A stretch of DNA of 9,531 bases from Flavobacteriaceae bacterium (GTDB taxonomy: Bacteria > Bacteroidota > Bacteroidia > Flavobacteriales > Flavobacteriaceae), in contig JAIEMH010000203.1 of assembly GCA_019752245.1 (NCBI GenBank), positions 1 through 9,531 of the forward strand, read 5' to 3'. The translations under genes and the position numbers were made by a program. Each line of letters opens with the position of its first letter. The stretch's first letter is position 1. Below, piece after piece: positions 1 through 6,501 of this stretch. The notes below the pieces were generated by a model. That model was not told where the DNA came from. It did no database searches and saw only the letters and a list, made by a program, of their open reading frames with translations.

Positions 1-698
1 CCATTGGCTTGCAAAAGTTGAATTGTTTCTAAAGAATTGATACCACTTTCAGCAATTTTAATACTCGATTTAGGTAATAATTGCGCCAATTTTATACTGT
101 TTTCAACGGAAACTTCAAACGAATTTAAATTGCGATTATTAATTCCGATTAAATCAAAATTCAAATCCATGTTTTCCAAAATTTCTTCTTCATTTTGAGT
201 TTCCAGAAAAACTTCCATTCCTAATTCGTGCGCTAAATTGGTATACGATTGCATTTGTTTTTTGGTCAAAATTTTAGCAATCAACAAAATCACATCCGCG
301 CCCATCGCTTTCGATTGAATTATCTGGTATTCATCGACCATAAAATCCTTTCGCAACATCGGAATGGTGTTGTTTTTTCGCGCCAATTCAAAGTCGTTAG
401 TTCTTGCTCCAAAAAAATCTACATCTGTCAAAACCGATAATCCAGAAACGGTTGCATTGGCATAACCTTGCGTCACTTCAACCACATTGGCATCCAAATT
501 TATGTTGCCTTTAGCAGGAGATTTTCTTTTGAATTCGGCAATAATTCCGCCAGTAACCGAACTTTCAATAGCTTTTCTCAAAGAATGCGTTGCAGAATTA
601 AACAACGGTTGTTCTTCTAAAAATGAAGTAGAAAATTGCGCTTTTAAATTGGCAACTTCTTTTAATTTCTGTGCTTTTATTGTATCTAAAATATTCAT
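1..698 (-). CDS. trpC: Indole-3-glycerol phosphate synthase TrpC, partial (C-terminus beyond left edge)
   Basis: TrpC closes the indole ring: it turns 1-(2-carboxyphenylamino)-1-deoxyribulose 5-phosphate into indole-3-glycerol phosphate, CO2 and water, in the cytoplasm. I translated the minus strand from the ATG at 698; 232 full codons are visible of an expected total near 260. Family motifs appear in order: AEFKRKSPAKG (residues 54-64, with the E-x-K-x-x-S-P phosphate/catalytic signature), SVLTDVDFFG (88-97), LRKDFMVDEYQI (115-126, catalytic Lys 117), GADVILLIAKIL (133-144), GMEVFLET (160-167, Glu 166), IGINNRNL (184-191) and AESGI (216-220). These fit a TIM-barrel IGPS. The usual E-V-H after the fifth strand reads E-T-Q, a mild variant. 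The start is fixed by a 4-base ATGA overlap with the trpD stop, which suggests translational coupling. The reading frame stays open to the window edge, so it is cut, not broken. Confidence 0.96.
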   Translation of the reverse strand, partial: MNILDTIKAQKLKEVANLKAQFSTSFLEEQPLFNSATHSLRKAIESSVTGGIIAEFKRKSPAKGNINLDANVVEVTQGYANATVSGLSVLTDVDFFGARTNDFELARKNNTIPMLRKDFMVDEYQIIQSKAMGADVILLIAKILTKKQMQSYTNLAHELGMEVFLETQNEEEILENMDLNFDLIGINNRNLNSFEVSVENSIKLAQLLPKSSIKIAESGINSLETIQLLQAN

Positions 699-1687
699 TG
701 AATTTCTTTTAATCGGTTAAACGAATTTTTGGCTTTCAATCCGAAAAGTGATTCTTTCGCTTGATCATATGCTTCTTCAAAATTCAGATTAGGATGATAC
801 GTTTGTATCGCCAAAGCGGCATTTACCAGAACTACATTGTTTTGCGATTCAGTTCCTTTTCCGTCAATAATTGTAGTAAAAATTGCTGCTGCTTCTTCTA
901 AAGTTTCGCCTCCATACAATTCAGAAAATGCTACATTTTTCAAACCAAAATCTTTGGCTTCTATAAAACGTTCGCCTGTATTTGTAATCAACTTGGTTTT
1001 ATCGGTCAGTGTTACTTCGTCAAAACCATCCAAACCATAAATTACAGTGTATTGACTGTTTTCTTCTTGCAACAAATACTGATACATTCGCGCCAATTCT
1101 AAACTAAAAACGCCAGTCATTTGAACTTTTGGAAAGGCAGGATTTACTAATGGTCCAAGCATGTTAAAAAAGGTTTTAATACCTAATTCTTTACGAATCG
1201 GACCAACGGCTTTCATGGCTGGATGAAACAATGGCGCGTGTAAAAAACAAATATTGGTTTCTTCAATTTGTTGTTTCAAAATACTTTCTTCGGTTTGAAA
1301 AACAACTCCCAAAGTTTCTAAAACATTGGACGAACCAGAAATGGAAGAAACGCCATAATTTCCATGTTTCGCCACTGGAATTCCTGCACCAGCAACTACA
1401 AAAGAAGTCAGAGTTGAAATGTTAAACGTATTTTTTCCATCGCCGCCAGTTCCACAAACATCCATCGGATTGTAAGCTGACAAATCGATTTTATGACACA
1501 AGTTCAACAACGCTTCTCTAAATCCTAAAAGTTCATCCAGCGTAATATTTCGCATTATAAAAACCGTCAAAAAAGAAGCAATCTGACTTGGGTTGTATTT
1601 CCCTAAAGCGATGTCGGTAAGCACTTGTTTGGCTTCGTCTTTCGTTAGGGTTTTATGTTTGAATAAAGGTTCTAATATTGTTTTCAT
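695..1687 (-). CDS. trpD: Anthranilate phosphoribosyltransferase TrpD
   Basis: TrpD joins anthranilate to PRPP, giving N-(5-phosphoribosyl)-anthranilate and pyrophosphate; it is the second committed step of tryptophan synthesis. The 330-residue product has the normal family length and a class III nucleoside-phosphoribosyltransferase plan: a helical N-terminal domain (about 1-70), then the PRPP-binding loop CGTGGDGKNTFNIST (residues 78-92) and the KHGN-x-x-VSS loop (107-115) before the alpha/beta domain. The latter reads KHGNYGVSS where many characterised enzymes have KHGNR; see findings. No glutaminase domain is fused to it, matching the separate trpG next door. The ATG at 1687 follows the trpG stop with one intervening base, and the TGA overlaps the trpC ATG by 4 bases. 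Cytoplasmic; the family usually forms a dimer. Confidence 0.97.
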   Translation of the reverse strand: MKTILEPLFKHKTLTKDEAKQVLTDIALGKYNPSQIASFLTVFIMRNITLDELLGFREALLNLCHKIDLSAYNPMDVCGTGGDGKNTFNISTLTSFVVAGAGIPVAKHGNYGVSSISGSSNVLETLGVVFQTEESILKQQIEETNICFLHAPLFHPAMKAVGPIRKELGIKTFFNMLGPLVNPAFPKVQMTGVFSLELARMYQYLLQEENSQYTVIYGLDGFDEVTLTDKTKLITNTGERFIEAKDFGLKNVAFSELYGGETLEEAAAIFTTIIDGKGTESQNNVVLVNAALAIQTYHPNLNFEEAYDQAKESLFGLKAKNSFNRLKEIQ

Positions 1688-1688
1688 T

Positions 1689-2252
1689 TTAATTATTTAT
1701 CCAATTAGTAAGTATCGTTTTTCCATTTTCTGTGAGAATTGATTCAGGATGAAATTGCAATCCGCGGACATCGTGTTTTTTGTGTTTTATCGCCATGATA
1801 TTTCCTAATTCGTCTTTTGCAAGAATTTCTAAATCATCTGAAATCGCCTCAGAAACTACCCAAGAATGATAATGTCCAATCTTAAAATGTTTCGGAAGAT
1901 TTTCAAATAAATAATCGTCTTTTACAATTTCAATATCCGAGGCAACTCCGTGAAGTGGTGCTGCCAGATTGATTAAATCAGTTCCAAAATGTTCGGCAAT
2001 GGCTTGATGACCGAGACAAATTCCGAGTATGCTTTTGGTGGAAGCGAATTCGGCGAGTAACTTTGGCATCATTCCGGCGTCTTTCGGAATTCCTGGTCCA
2101 GGCGAAAGCACTATTTTATCGTACTGATTGATATACGAAAAATCGAGTTGATCGTTTTTTACGATATCAATTTCTGCGACACCAATTTCATAAAGCAAAT
2201 GCACAATATTGTACACAAACGAATCGTAATTATCTACTACTAATACTTTCAT
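1689..2252 (-). CDS. trpG: Anthranilate synthase component II (glutamine amidotransferase) TrpG
   Basis: This 187-residue class I glutamine amidotransferase releases ammonia from glutamine and channels it to TrpE for anthranilate formation. Visible motifs: VVDNYDSF (residues 5-12) at the N-terminus, the PGPG oxyanion-region loop (51-54), the nucleophile elbow GICLGHQAI (77-85, Cys 79), and FHPES (167-171) with His 168 and Glu 170 completing the Cys-His-Glu triad. It is a free subunit, not fused to TrpD as in some enterobacteria. Relatives (PabA) serve p-aminobenzoate synthesis, and some species use one amphibolic subunit for both; the place between trpE and trpD argues for a tryptophan role. 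It starts two bases after the trpE stop and ends one base before the trpD start, so co-translation is likely. Confidence 0.97.
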   Translation of the reverse strand: MKVLVVDNYDSFVYNIVHLLYEIGVAEIDIVKNDQLDFSYINQYDKIVLSPGPGIPKDAGMMPKLLAEFASTKSILGICLGHQAIAEHFGTDLINLAAPLHGVASDIEIVKDDYLFENLPKHFKIGHYHSWVVSEAISDDLEILAKDELGNIMAIKHKKHDVRGLQFHPESILTENGKTILTNWINN

Positions 2253-2254
2253 AA

Positions 2255-3646
2255 TTATATATTTTGAGCCAATTGAATCGCTTTTCGAAGTGCCGAAAGT
2301 TTAGTTTCTACTTCATTCAATTCACTGTTAACATCTGATTTTGTTACAATTCCGCAACCTGCTTGATACGTCAATTGATTGTTTCTACTTACGAACGAAC
2401 GAATAAAAATCGCGTGATTAAATCCGCCATTGAGTCCGATTATTCCAACCGTTCCGCCATAAAATCCGCGTGATTGTGGTTCGTATTGATCGATTAATTG
2501 CATCGCTTTGTGTTTTGGTGCGCCAGATAAAGTTCCGGCAGGATAAGTGTCACCCAAAATTTGGATTGGATTGTATTCGGCTTGTAATTCGGCACTAACT
2601 TTAGAAACCATGTGAATCACGTGCGAGTAATATTCGATTTTTTTAAAACTCTCAACAACGACTTTTTTACTGGATTTGCTCAAGTCGTTTCTTGCCAAAT
2701 CGACTAACATAATGTGTTCGGCATTTTCCTTTGGATCGGCTAAAAGTGCTTCGGCTAAAAGTGCGTCTTCCGTATCGTTTCCTGTTCGTTTGAACGTTCC
2801 AGCAATCGGATTGATGATGGCTTTTTGGTCGTTTATGGTCAGTTGTGCTTCGGGTGAAGAACCAAACAATTTGAAATTTCCATAATCAAAATAGAACAAA
2901 TACGGAGACGGATTGATGGAACGCAACGCTCTGTACACATTGAATTCGTCACCTTTAAATTGCTGTTTGTATTTTCTAGAAAGCACAATTTGAAACACAT
3001 CTCCAACAAAACAATGTTCTTGACCTTTTTTAATTGCTTCTAAAAAATCTTCGTTAGTGAAATTAGATTCTTCTTCATTTTGAAGTGAAAATTTGAATTG
3101 TGTCACCGAACGATTGTTGATGATCTCCTGAATTTTATCCAAATTAGAAACTTCATTTTCTTGCAAATGTTCTAACAAAAAGAGTTCGTTATTGAAGTGA
3201 TTGAAGACGATTGTATAACGAAATAAATGGTATTGAATTAGAGGTAAATCGAAATCATTGTTGGTAAAAGTAATGTCTTCAAACAACGGAATTGCATCAT
3301 AACTTGTGTAGCCAAACAATCCTAAAGTCTCAAATCCGAGGTTTAAATCGGACACGGAAAATGATTTTGAAAACTGATTTAACTCAGTAGCAATTTCAAT
3401 GTCTGGAGTCGGTTTTACAATAGTTTTTTTATCCGGAAAAGTGATTGTGGTTTGATTTACATCAGCAATAAATGAAGCAATTGGATCTAAACAAATATAA
3501 GAATAGCTGTTTTCTTTGCTTTTATAATCAGAGCTTTCCAAGAGAAAACTATTAGAAAACTGATCCCGAATTTTTAAATACAAACCAACTGGCGTATGTG
3601 TGTCGCTCAGGGTTTTGATTACTTTGGTTTGAAAATTATATAACAT
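2255..3646 (-). CDS. trpE: Anthranilate synthase component I TrpE
   Basis: TrpE uses chorismate and ammonia (from TrpG) to make anthranilate and pyruvate, the first committed and usually feedback-inhibited step of tryptophan synthesis. The 463-residue protein has an N-terminal regulatory region with FLLESS (residues 34-39) and NPSPYLFYF (245-253), both of which line the allosteric tryptophan site in characterised TrpE proteins. A C-terminal chorismate-binding domain follows, with FGSSPE (261-266), PIAGT (280-284), DPKENAEHIMLVDLARND (304-321), TYPAGTLSGAPK (367-378) and GFYGGTVG (394-401). The LLESS and NPSPY motifs favour TrpE over its relative PabB. The ATG at 3646 is first in the operon after the leader and terminator. 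The bases before it are A/T-rich with no clear Shine-Dalgarno site, as expected in Bacteroidota. Expression is probably set by the upstream attenuator, and activity by Trp feedback. Confidence 0.97.
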   Translation of the reverse strand: MLYNFQTKVIKTLSDTHTPVGLYLKIRDQFSNSFLLESSDYKSKENSYSYICLDPIASFIADVNQTTITFPDKKTIVKPTPDIEIATELNQFSKSFSVSDLNLGFETLGLFGYTSYDAIPLFEDITFTNNDFDLPLIQYHLFRYTIVFNHFNNELFLLEHLQENEVSNLDKIQEIINNRSVTQFKFSLQNEEESNFTNEDFLEAIKKGQEHCFVGDVFQIVLSRKYKQQFKGDEFNVYRALRSINPSPYLFYFDYGNFKLFGSSPEAQLTINDQKAIINPIAGTFKRTGNDTEDALLAEALLADPKENAEHIMLVDLARNDLSKSSKKVVVESFKKIEYYSHVIHMVSKVSAELQAEYNPIQILGDTYPAGTLSGAPKHKAMQLIDQYEPQSRGFYGGTVGIIGLNGGFNHAIFIRSFVSRNNQLTYQAGCGIVTKSDVNSELNEVETKLSALRKAIQLAQNI

Positions 3647-3677
3647 GATAATTGATTTTTTGAGAAAAATTAGACAT

Positions 3678-3706
3678 AAAAAAAACCCACTTGGAAAAGT
3701 GGGTTT
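3678..3706 (-). terminator. Intrinsic terminator of the trp leader (attenuator hairpin, 3:4)
   Basis: Read on the minus strand, AAACCCACTT (3706-3697) pairs perfectly with AAGTGGGTTT (3692-3683) around a TTCC loop, and T continues to 3678, giving eight T in a row when the end of the stem is counted. This is a textbook rho-independent terminator. It lies after the leader peptide stop (3737) and about 30 bases before the trpE ATG, which is where an attenuator belongs. Because no other terminator is seen after hisIE, it may also stop his operon read-through. That it is conditional is inferred from the competing pairings upstream. Confidence 0.93.
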
Positions 3707-3766
3707 AACAATATTGTAGAAAAGTACAAATAGCAGTTACCAACCAATTCCAAAAACGGAGTTAGT
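3702..3766 (-). promoter_or_regulatory. trp attenuator: alternative leader RNA pairings (1:2 pause hairpin and 2:3 antiterminator)
   Basis: Three overlapping pairings can be drawn by hand. (1:2) 3766-3758 (ACTAACTCC) with 3751-3743 (GGAATTGGT): nine positions with one C/A mismatch and one G-T wobble, six-base loop. (2:3) GGTT and TAAC within 3745-3736 with GTTA and AACC at 3709-3702: eight pairs with a two-base GG bulge. A small hairpin inside its loop (TTGTA 3729-3725 with TACAA 3718-3714) could stack on it. (3:4) is the terminator. The 2:3 pairing uses 3702-3706, half of the terminator's 5' arm, so the two exclude each other; 1:2 and 2:3 share 3743-3745. A ribosome stalled at the tandem Trp codons (3778-3773) would disturb 1:2 and leave 3745-3736 free; one at the stop codon would cover that strand and let the terminator form. 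Pairings are seen; the mechanism is inferred and no folding energies were computed. Confidence 0.7.
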
Positions 3767-3805
3767 CATGTGCCACCAATTTGTATTTTGTATCTTGTTC
3801 ATCAT
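3737..3805 (-). CDS. trpL: trp operon leader peptide (22 residues, three Trp)
   Basis: A short open frame begins with two consecutive ATG codons (3805 and 3802; residues MMNKIQ), carries Trp-Trp at residues 10-11 (TGGTGG, 3778-3773), and ends in GIGW followed by TAA (3739-3737), so the last sense codon is also Trp. Three Trp in 22 residues is far above chance. The position is exactly that of a TrpL attenuation peptide: after a promoter-like sequence, before a terminator, ahead of trpE. The peptide itself is expected to have no stable role; its translation measures the charged tRNA-Trp supply. It is not related in sequence to the enterobacterial TrpL apart from the tandem Trp. No Shine-Dalgarno site precedes it, and the second ATG is an equally possible start. 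The call rests on context and composition, not on homology. Confidence 0.85.
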   Translation of the reverse strand: MMNKIQNTNWWHMTNSVFGIGW

Positions 3806-3813
3806 AATTGGTA

Positions 3814-3840
3814 CAAACGTATTGAATTATTTTGAGTCAA
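3814..3840 (-). promoter_or_regulatory. Probable trp operon promoter, Bacteroidota type (TTG / TAnnTTTG)
   Basis: On the minus strand TACGTTTG (3821-3814) matches the TAnnTTTG -7 element known for the Bacteroidota housekeeping sigma factor exactly. A TTG (3840-3838, in TTGACTC) lies 16 bases upstream of it, slightly closer than the usual 17-23 bases. It sits 58 bases after the hisIE stop. Transcription would be expected to begin roughly five bases after the -7 element, that is near 3809, only a few bases before the leader ATG at 3805. The -33 half is weak and the start site is inferred. Confidence 0.62.
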
Positions 3841-3879
3841 TTGCATTATTTTTTAAATTTTAACATTTGTTTGAGCTCA

Positions 3880-4470
3880 TTATTTTTTCATACGACGCAT
3901 TAATTCTTGTTCGATATCATTTAATTTCAAATTTTTAGCTTGAAGCAAAATAAGATAATGAAACAACAAATCAGCAGCTTCTCCAATAAACAAATCTTGA
4001 TTATCGTCTTTGGCTTCAATTACTAATTCCACAGCTTCTTCACCAACTTTTTGGGCCATTTTGTTGATTCCTTTTTGAAAAAGTGAGGCAACATACGATT
4101 CTGAACTTGGGTTTGCAATGCGATTTTCAATGACGTTTTCCAATTCGTTAAGAAAAGAGATTTGTGGTTCTGTTGCAAAACAAGAAGTCGTTCCGTTGTG
4201 GCATGTTGGTCCGTTTGGAATGACTTGAATAAGCAACGCATCTTCATCGCAATCCTCTTTTATGGAAACTACTTTTAGAAAATTTCCAGACGATTCACCT
4301 TTCGTCCATAAACGATTTTTGCTTCTACTAAAAAAAGTAACTACCTTTTCTTCTTGTGTTTTTTGCAATGCTTCTTCGTTCATGTAACCCAACATTAAAA
4401 CTTGTTGCGTTTCGTTATTTTGTATAATTACTGGAATTAATCCGTTGTTTTTTGAGAAATCTTCATTCAT
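3880..4470 (-). CDS. hisIE: Bifunctional phosphoribosyl-AMP cyclohydrolase / phosphoribosyl-ATP pyrophosphatase HisIE
   Basis: This fusion carries out steps two and three of histidine synthesis: the C-terminal HisE part cleaves phosphoribosyl-ATP to phosphoribosyl-AMP and pyrophosphate, and the N-terminal HisI part opens the purine ring to give ProFAR. HisI (about residues 1-105) shows MLGYMNEEAL (26-35), FFSRSKNRLWTKGESSGN (46-63), the metal-binding DCDED (73-77), and Cys 90 and His 91 in PTCHNGTTSCF (88-98) with Cys 97. HisE (about 110-196) has the helical all-alpha pyrophosphohydrolase signature GEEAVELVIEAKD (143-155) and EAADLLFHYLILL (164-176), supplying the acidic Mg-binding residues. 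Total length of 196 is normal for the fusion. It overlaps hisF by 4 bases and is the last his gene; the trp leader region follows. Confidence 0.97.
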   Translation of the reverse strand: MNEDFSKNNGLIPVIIQNNETQQVLMLGYMNEEALQKTQEEKVVTFFSRSKNRLWTKGESSGNFLKVVSIKEDCDEDALLIQVIPNGPTCHNGTTSCFATEPQISFLNELENVIENRIANPSSESYVASLFQKGINKMAQKVGEEAVELVIEAKDDNQDLFIGEAADLLFHYLILLQAKNLKLNDIEQELMRRMKK

Positions 4471-5219
4471 CTGATGGGAATATTTTGAGTTTTTAAAACG
4501 TTTTTTAATTCGGAAATCGGCACTTCATTAAAGTGAAAAATGCTGGCTGCTAATCCGGCGCTGACTTCAGTTTTGGTAAATAAGTCTATAAAATGCTGCG
4601 AAGTTCCTGCACCACCTGAAGCAATAACTGGAATAGAAACCACTTTACTAATTTCATTTGTAATTTCTAATGCAAATCCATCTTTGGAACCATCGTTGTT
4701 CATTGAAGTTATTAGTAATTCTCCAGCGCCTAATTCTTCTACTTTTTTCGCCCAATCAATAGCTAAAATCCCTGTTGATTCTGTTCCGCCTTTTATGAAA
4801 ACGTACCAATCATTTTCTAATTTTTTGATGTCAATCGCAACCACCAAACTCTGACTTCCAAAAGCATCTGAAATTTGCGTAATCAATTCCGGATTCAAAA
4901 CGGCAGCCGAATTGATACTCACTTTATCAGCACCAGATTGTAACAATAATCTAGCATCTTCAACCGATTGAATTCCGCCGCCAACGGTAAACGGAATATT
5001 GATTTCCTTTGACAATTGCGTTACCATTTCGGCTAATGTTTTTCGTTTTTCTAAGGTTGCACTAATGTCTAAAAACACCAATTCGTCTGCTCCATTTTTT
5101 GAATAAAACGAAGCTAATTCCACTGGATTTCCAGCATCTTTCAGTTCCAAAAATTGAACGCCTTTTACTACGCGTCCATCTTTGATATCCAAACACGGAA
5201 TGATTCTTTTCTTTAACAT
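4467..5219 (-). CDS. hisF: Imidazole glycerol phosphate synthase, cyclase subunit HisF
   Basis: HisF is the synthase half of the HisH/HisF complex. It combines PRFAR with ammonia delivered by HisH and releases imidazole-glycerol phosphate plus AICAR, which returns to purine synthesis. The 250-residue TIM barrel has the expected features: RIIPCLDIKDGRVVKG (5-20) with catalytic Asp 11, TVGGGI (78-83), GADKVSINSAA (96-106), VAIDIK (127-132) with the second catalytic Asp 130, and the phosphate-binding IPVIASGGAG segment near 195-205. The two Asp residues fall at exactly the positions usual for HisF. The ATG at 5219 overlaps the end of hisA by 7 bases, and the stop overlaps hisIE by 4. Its partner hisH lies two genes upstream in the same run. 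Confidence 0.97.
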   Translation of the reverse strand: MLKKRIIPCLDIKDGRVVKGVQFLELKDAGNPVELASFYSKNGADELVFLDISATLEKRKTLAEMVTQLSKEINIPFTVGGGIQSVEDARLLLQSGADKVSINSAAVLNPELITQISDAFGSQSLVVAIDIKKLENDWYVFIKGGTESTGILAIDWAKKVEELGAGELLITSMNNDGSKDGFALEITNEISKVVSIPVIASGGAGTSQHFIDLFTKTEVSAGLAASIFHFNEVPISELKNVLKTQNIPIR

Positions 5220-5926
5220 AATTCGCGTAAGTTTTCGATTTTTATTGTTCCTTCATACAATGCTTTTCCGATGATGGCACCTTCGCATCCAATAGTTTTT
5301 AAAAGTTCTAAATCGGAAATCGTTGTAACACCACCACTTGCGATTAAGTTGACTTTTGTCTTTTCTAAAATATTAGAATACAATTCATTAGACGTTCCTT
5401 GAAGCATTCCGTCTTTTGAAATATCGGTACAAATAACTGTTGAAATTCCTTTTGAAACGTAATCTGAAATGTAATCTACAACATCCAATTCTGAAGTTTC
5501 TAACCAACCATGAGTGGCAATTTTTCTATTTAAACAATCGGCACCTAAAATGATTTTATCGCTTCCAAATTCAGTCAACCATTCTAAAAATTCGATTGGA
5601 TTTTTCGCAGCAATACTTCCACCAGTAATTTGGTTGGCTCCATTTTCAAAAGCTATTTCTAAATCATTTCGCTGTTTCAATCCACCACCAAAATCGATTT
5701 TCAAATTAGTTTTTGTAGCAATTTGATATAATACCTTGTGATTGACAATTTGGTTGGATTTTGCTCCATCCAAATCCACTAAATGCAAATATTGGATTCC
5801 GTTATCTTCGAAATATTTGGCAACTTCCAATGGATTTTCGTTATATATTTTTTGCGTGGCATAATCGCCTTTGGTCAATCGGACGCATTTTCCGTTGATG
5901 ATGTCTATTGCTGGAATTATTCTCAT
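5213..5926 (-). CDS. hisA: ProFAR isomerase HisA
   Basis: HisA performs an Amadori rearrangement of the aminoaldose ProFAR to the aminoketose PRFAR, the substrate of HisF/HisH. The 237-residue product is a half-repeat TIM barrel akin to HisF: IIPAIDIINGKCVRL (3-17) with Asp 8 as general base, HLVDLDGA (48-55), IDFGGGL (77-83), ILGADC (126-131) with Asp 130 as second catalytic residue, GWLE (140-143), TDISKDGML (167-175) and LIASGGV in the C-terminal phosphate-binding half. GWLE and the KDGM segment distinguish it from HisF. It is not a PriA-type dual enzyme as far as can be seen, since trp genes sit nearby as a separate set. The start overlaps the hisH stop by 4 bases (ATGA), and the end overlaps hisF by 7. 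Confidence 0.97.
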   Translation of the reverse strand: MRIIPAIDIINGKCVRLTKGDYATQKIYNENPLEVAKYFEDNGIQYLHLVDLDGAKSNQIVNHKVLYQIATKTNLKIDFGGGLKQRNDLEIAFENGANQITGGSIAAKNPIEFLEWLTEFGSDKIILGADCLNRKIATHGWLETSELDVVDYISDYVSKGISTVICTDISKDGMLQGTSNELYSNILEKTKVNLIASGGVTTISDLELLKTIGCEGAIIGKALYEGTIKIENLRELC

Positions 5927-6501
5927 GATTTCAAAAAGTTTAGTAAAAGTTGTTCGCCTACATTCGATGATTTTTCTGGATGAAATTGTGTGGCGTAGAA
6001 ATTATCCTTTTGCATCGAAGCACCAAACGGAACAATATAATCGCAAACGGCTGTGGTTTCTTTACTGATTTCGGCATAAAAACTGTGTACAAAATAGAAA
6101 TTTTCATCGGCTGAAATTCCGTTATACAATTCTGAATTCAATGCTGAAATATTGTTCCAACCCATGTGTGGTACTTTTAATTTGGGTTCAAATTTCTTTA
6201 CAGTTGCTTCAAAAATTCCTAAGCATTCTGTGTTTCCTTCTTCCGAAAATTTACATAATAATTGTTGGCCAAGGCAAATTCCTAAAACCGGTTGAGTCAA
6301 ATTTTTGATTACTTCATCCAAACCTTTTTCTTTAAGATAGTTCATCGCCGAACTAGCTTCGCCAACACCAGGAAAAATTACTTTTTCGGCTTGTTTCAAA
6401 ATCGTTTCATCATCGGTTACGACGCAAGAATAACCCAATCGTTCGACGGCGTTTTTCACCGAAGTAATGTTGCCAGCGTTATATTTTACAATTGCTATCA
6501 T
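5923..6501 (-). CDS. hisH: Imidazole glycerol phosphate synthase, glutaminase subunit HisH
   Basis: HisH hydrolyses glutamine and passes ammonia through the HisF barrel for imidazole ring formation. The 192-residue class I amidotransferase has IVKYNAGN (4-11) at the N-terminus, FPGVGEASSAM (43-53, oxyanion region of the HisH type), GICLGQQLL (74-82) with nucleophile Cys 76, PHMGWNN (111-117), which is diagnostic of HisH, and FHPEKS (173-178) with His 174 and Glu 176 completing the triad. The PHMGWN and PGVG motifs separate it clearly from TrpG and PabA. It overlaps hisB by 4 bases at its start and hisA by 4 at its end. As in most bacteria, HisH probably has little glutaminase activity until bound to HisF. 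Confidence 0.97.
   Translation of the reverse strand: MIAIVKYNAGNITSVKNAVERLGYSCVVTDDETILKQAEKVIFPGVGEASSAMNYLKEKGLDEVIKNLTQPVLGICLGQQLLCKFSEEGNTECLGIFEATVKKFEPKLKVPHMGWNNISALNSELYNGISADENFYFVHSFYAEISKETTAVCDYIVPFGASMQKDNFYATQFHPEKSSNVGEQLLLNFLKS

Noticed and set aside
378..1099. Repeated word TCGCGCCAATTC near 377 and 1088.
   Set aside because: Both copies encode an Glu-Leu-Ala-Arg stretch, in trpC and trpD; chance codon sharing rather than a motif.
2736..2765. Imperfect 15-base tandem repeat inside trpE (TCGGCTAAAAGTGC twice).
   Set aside because: It encodes ALLAEALLAD, where the family typically has a similar Ala/Leu/Glu helix of the same length. No insertion is needed, so it is coincidence of codons rather than a repeat element.
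3636..3677. A 13-codon frame beginning at an ATG directly after the terminator T-run and overlapping the trpE start out of frame.
   Set aside because: It has no Trp codons or recognisable features, and an ATG arises easily in this AT-rich stretch. It could at most deliver ribosomes near the trpE start; there is no evidence for this.
3872..3879. Eight-base palindrome TGAGCTCA immediately after the hisIE stop, considered as a his terminator or operator.
   Set aside because: It is too short for a stable hairpin and has no T-run after it; there is no second copy to suggest an operator.
4023..4247. A 74-codon minus-strand frame inside hisIE, and several plus-strand frames of 60-100 codons opposite his and trp genes.
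   Set aside because: All lie entirely or mostly within well-supported genes in other frames, have no family motifs and show low-complexity compositions typical of shadow frames.
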